5,045 nucleotides of DNA, taken from Candidatus Hodarchaeota archaeon (GTDB lineage Archaea; Asgardarchaeota; Heimdallarchaeia; Hodarchaeales; Hodarchaeaceae). The position numbers and the translations under genes are program-made. The notes beneath the pieces were generated by a model. That model was not told where the DNA came from and ran no database searches. It was given only the letters and a program-made list of their open reading frames with translations. The DNA lies in NCBI GenBank assembly GCA_016839665.1, contig JAEOTU010000155.1, positions 1 to 5,045 of the forward strand, read 5' to 3'. This document shows positions 4,662 to 5,045 of the stretch, in pieces (position 1 is the first letter of the stretch; every line of letters starts with the position of its first letter).

Positions 4662-4883
4662 TTAAGAAAATAAGGATCCTAATTCTTTTAGTAGCTCATC
4701 TGCATTTACTAAAAGCCAATCAAGAACCCCTGTAACGATTGATAGTATTAGTAAAAAGCCAAATAGACTTAACCCTATTAATATTCCTTCCTCGACTAAG
4801 GGAGACCCTCTTCTCACTCTTACTGTTTTCCTTACCAAAAAAGCTACTTTTTTCTTAATTAAATCAAGTTCCACAGTTTTCAC
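4662..4883 (-). CDS. Small single-pass membrane protein with type IV pilin-like class III signal
   Basis: This predicted 73-residue protein starts at GTG 4883, chosen because GGAGGGAGG (4891-4899) ends seven bases upstream. A longer frame from GTG 4916 would translate the ribosome binding site itself. A basic, possibly helical N-terminus (residues 8-25, ending VRVRRG) precedes SPLVEEGILIGLSLFGFLLILSIVTGV, one hydrophobic segment (about 33-54), and a short amphipathic tail. Cleavage after Gly26 would put Glu31 at +5 of the mature peptide, the hallmark of type IV prepilin/class III signal peptides. The mature peptide would be only 47 residues, so a minor pilin-like or assembly protein is more likely than a full pilin. 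The alternative is a SecE/Sec61-gamma homologue, which also has a basic helix, a P-x-x-E motif and one membrane span; the conserved aromatic after the Glu and the usual secE neighbours are missing. Function is unresolved. Confidence 0.6.
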   Translation of the reverse strand: MKTVELDLIKKKVAFLVRKTVRVRRGSPLVEEGILIGLSLFGFLLILSIVTGVLDWLLVNADELLKELGSLFS

Positions 4884-4890
4884 CAATCTT

Positions 4891-4899
4891 CCTCCCTCC
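4891..4899 (-). promoter_or_regulatory. Strong Shine-Dalgarno that sets the start of the small membrane protein
   Basis: On the minus strand GGAGGGAGG contains two overlapping matches to the 16S 3' end and is seven bases from GTG 4883. It decides the start codon in favour of GTG 4883 over the upstream GTG 4916; TTG 4886 is in frame but too close at four bases. Confidence 0.7.
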
Positions 4900-4914
4900 A
4901 AGTTTCTTTTAAAC

Positions 4915-4948
4915 ACCCAAATATTTCAAAATAGTACAATTTTTGGGT
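4915..4948. promoter_or_regulatory. Inverted repeat in the divergent intergenic region
   Basis: ACCCAAA (4915-4921) and TTTGGGT (4942-4948) are perfect inverted copies with 20 AT-rich bases between them. They sit in the 97-base region between the divergently oriented small membrane protein gene and the probable GTPase gene. AT-rich TATA-like stretches lie inside and beside it. The symmetry would suit a dimeric regulator covering both promoters, but no known operator is recognised. Confidence 0.3.
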
Positions 4949-4980
4949 AATTAAAATAGAAAACACTATTGGAGGTATTG

Positions 4981-5045
4981 GTGTGTCTCATGAGGTTAAT
5001 GCCTCCAGCTAATAATAAACCATTGAAAATTGTTGTTTTAGGAGA
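4981..5045 (+). CDS. N-terminus of a probable small Ras/Rab-like GTPase, cut by the window edge
   Basis: Only about 21 codons are visible. The frame reads, from the second ATG at 4999, MPPANNKPLKIVVLG followed by an incomplete Asp or Glu codon. A short polar leader and then LKIVVLG(D/E) is how the first beta strand and the start of the G1/P-loop (GxxxxGKS/T) look in Ras-superfamily GTPases, but the P-loop lysine lies outside the window. A strong GGAGGT at 4971-4976 supports a real gene. GTG 4981 is best spaced from it (4 bases); ATG 4990 and ATG 4999 are alternatives. Other nucleotide-binding proteins that begin with a KIVVLG strand cannot be excluded. If confirmed, a Ras-like GTPase would support an Asgard origin. 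Confidence 0.5.
   Translation, partial: MCLMRLMPPANNKPLKIVVLG

Noticed and set aside
4884..4916. Eleven-codon upstream extension of the small membrane protein
   Set aside because: It would translate the strong GGAGGGAGG ribosome binding site, which is ideally spaced for GTG 4883.

Overview
This is an archaeal window, AT-rich by eye (GC not computed). Every recognisable protein is of an archaeal/eukaryotic information-processing type: L30e, archaeal NusA, S12 (the S23e type), a METTL5-like rRNA methyltransferase, Csl4, Rio1 and a Dim2/Pno1-type double-KH protein. A tRNA-Ala gene interrupted by two bulge-helix-bulge introns also points to Archaea. The last few codons at the right edge look like the first strand of a small Ras/Rab-like GTPase. 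Together with the AT-rich base composition, this makes an Asgard archaeon a reasonable guess, but the lineage is an inference.

Left part (1-1343): rpl30e, nusA and rps12 in the order seen at the tail of the archaeal RNA polymerase operon, where rpoH-rpoB-rpoA1-rpoA2 usually lie upstream, outside this window. Rps12 is normally followed by rps7 and tef1a; here it is followed by a METTL5-family N6-adenine methyltransferase (1407-2096), then a 230-base gap.

Middle part (2327-4375): a second plus-strand cluster of csl4, rio1 and dim2/pno1. csl4 and rio1 overlap by 14 bases, and dim2/pno1 follows after 44 bases. Csl4 is the RNA-binding cap of the exosome, while Rio1 and Dim2 act in late maturation of the small ribosomal subunit. 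With S12 and the METTL5-like enzyme, much of the window serves construction of the 30S subunit, with RNA turnover alongside.

Right part (4376-5045): tRNA-Ala(UGC) with one 30-nt intron at the canonical 37/38 site and a second 30-nt intron in the T-loop at 59/60. After removal of both, the acceptor, anticodon and T arms close and the G3:U70 alanine identity pair is present. A small convergent minus-strand gene (4662-4883) encodes a 73-residue single-pass membrane protein with a type IV pilin-like class III signal (RRG|SPLVE, Glu at +5). Divergent from it, the start of the probable small GTPase gene runs off the window.

The most notable item is the double-intron tRNA. No CRISPR array, transposon or obvious novel multi-gene system is visible.
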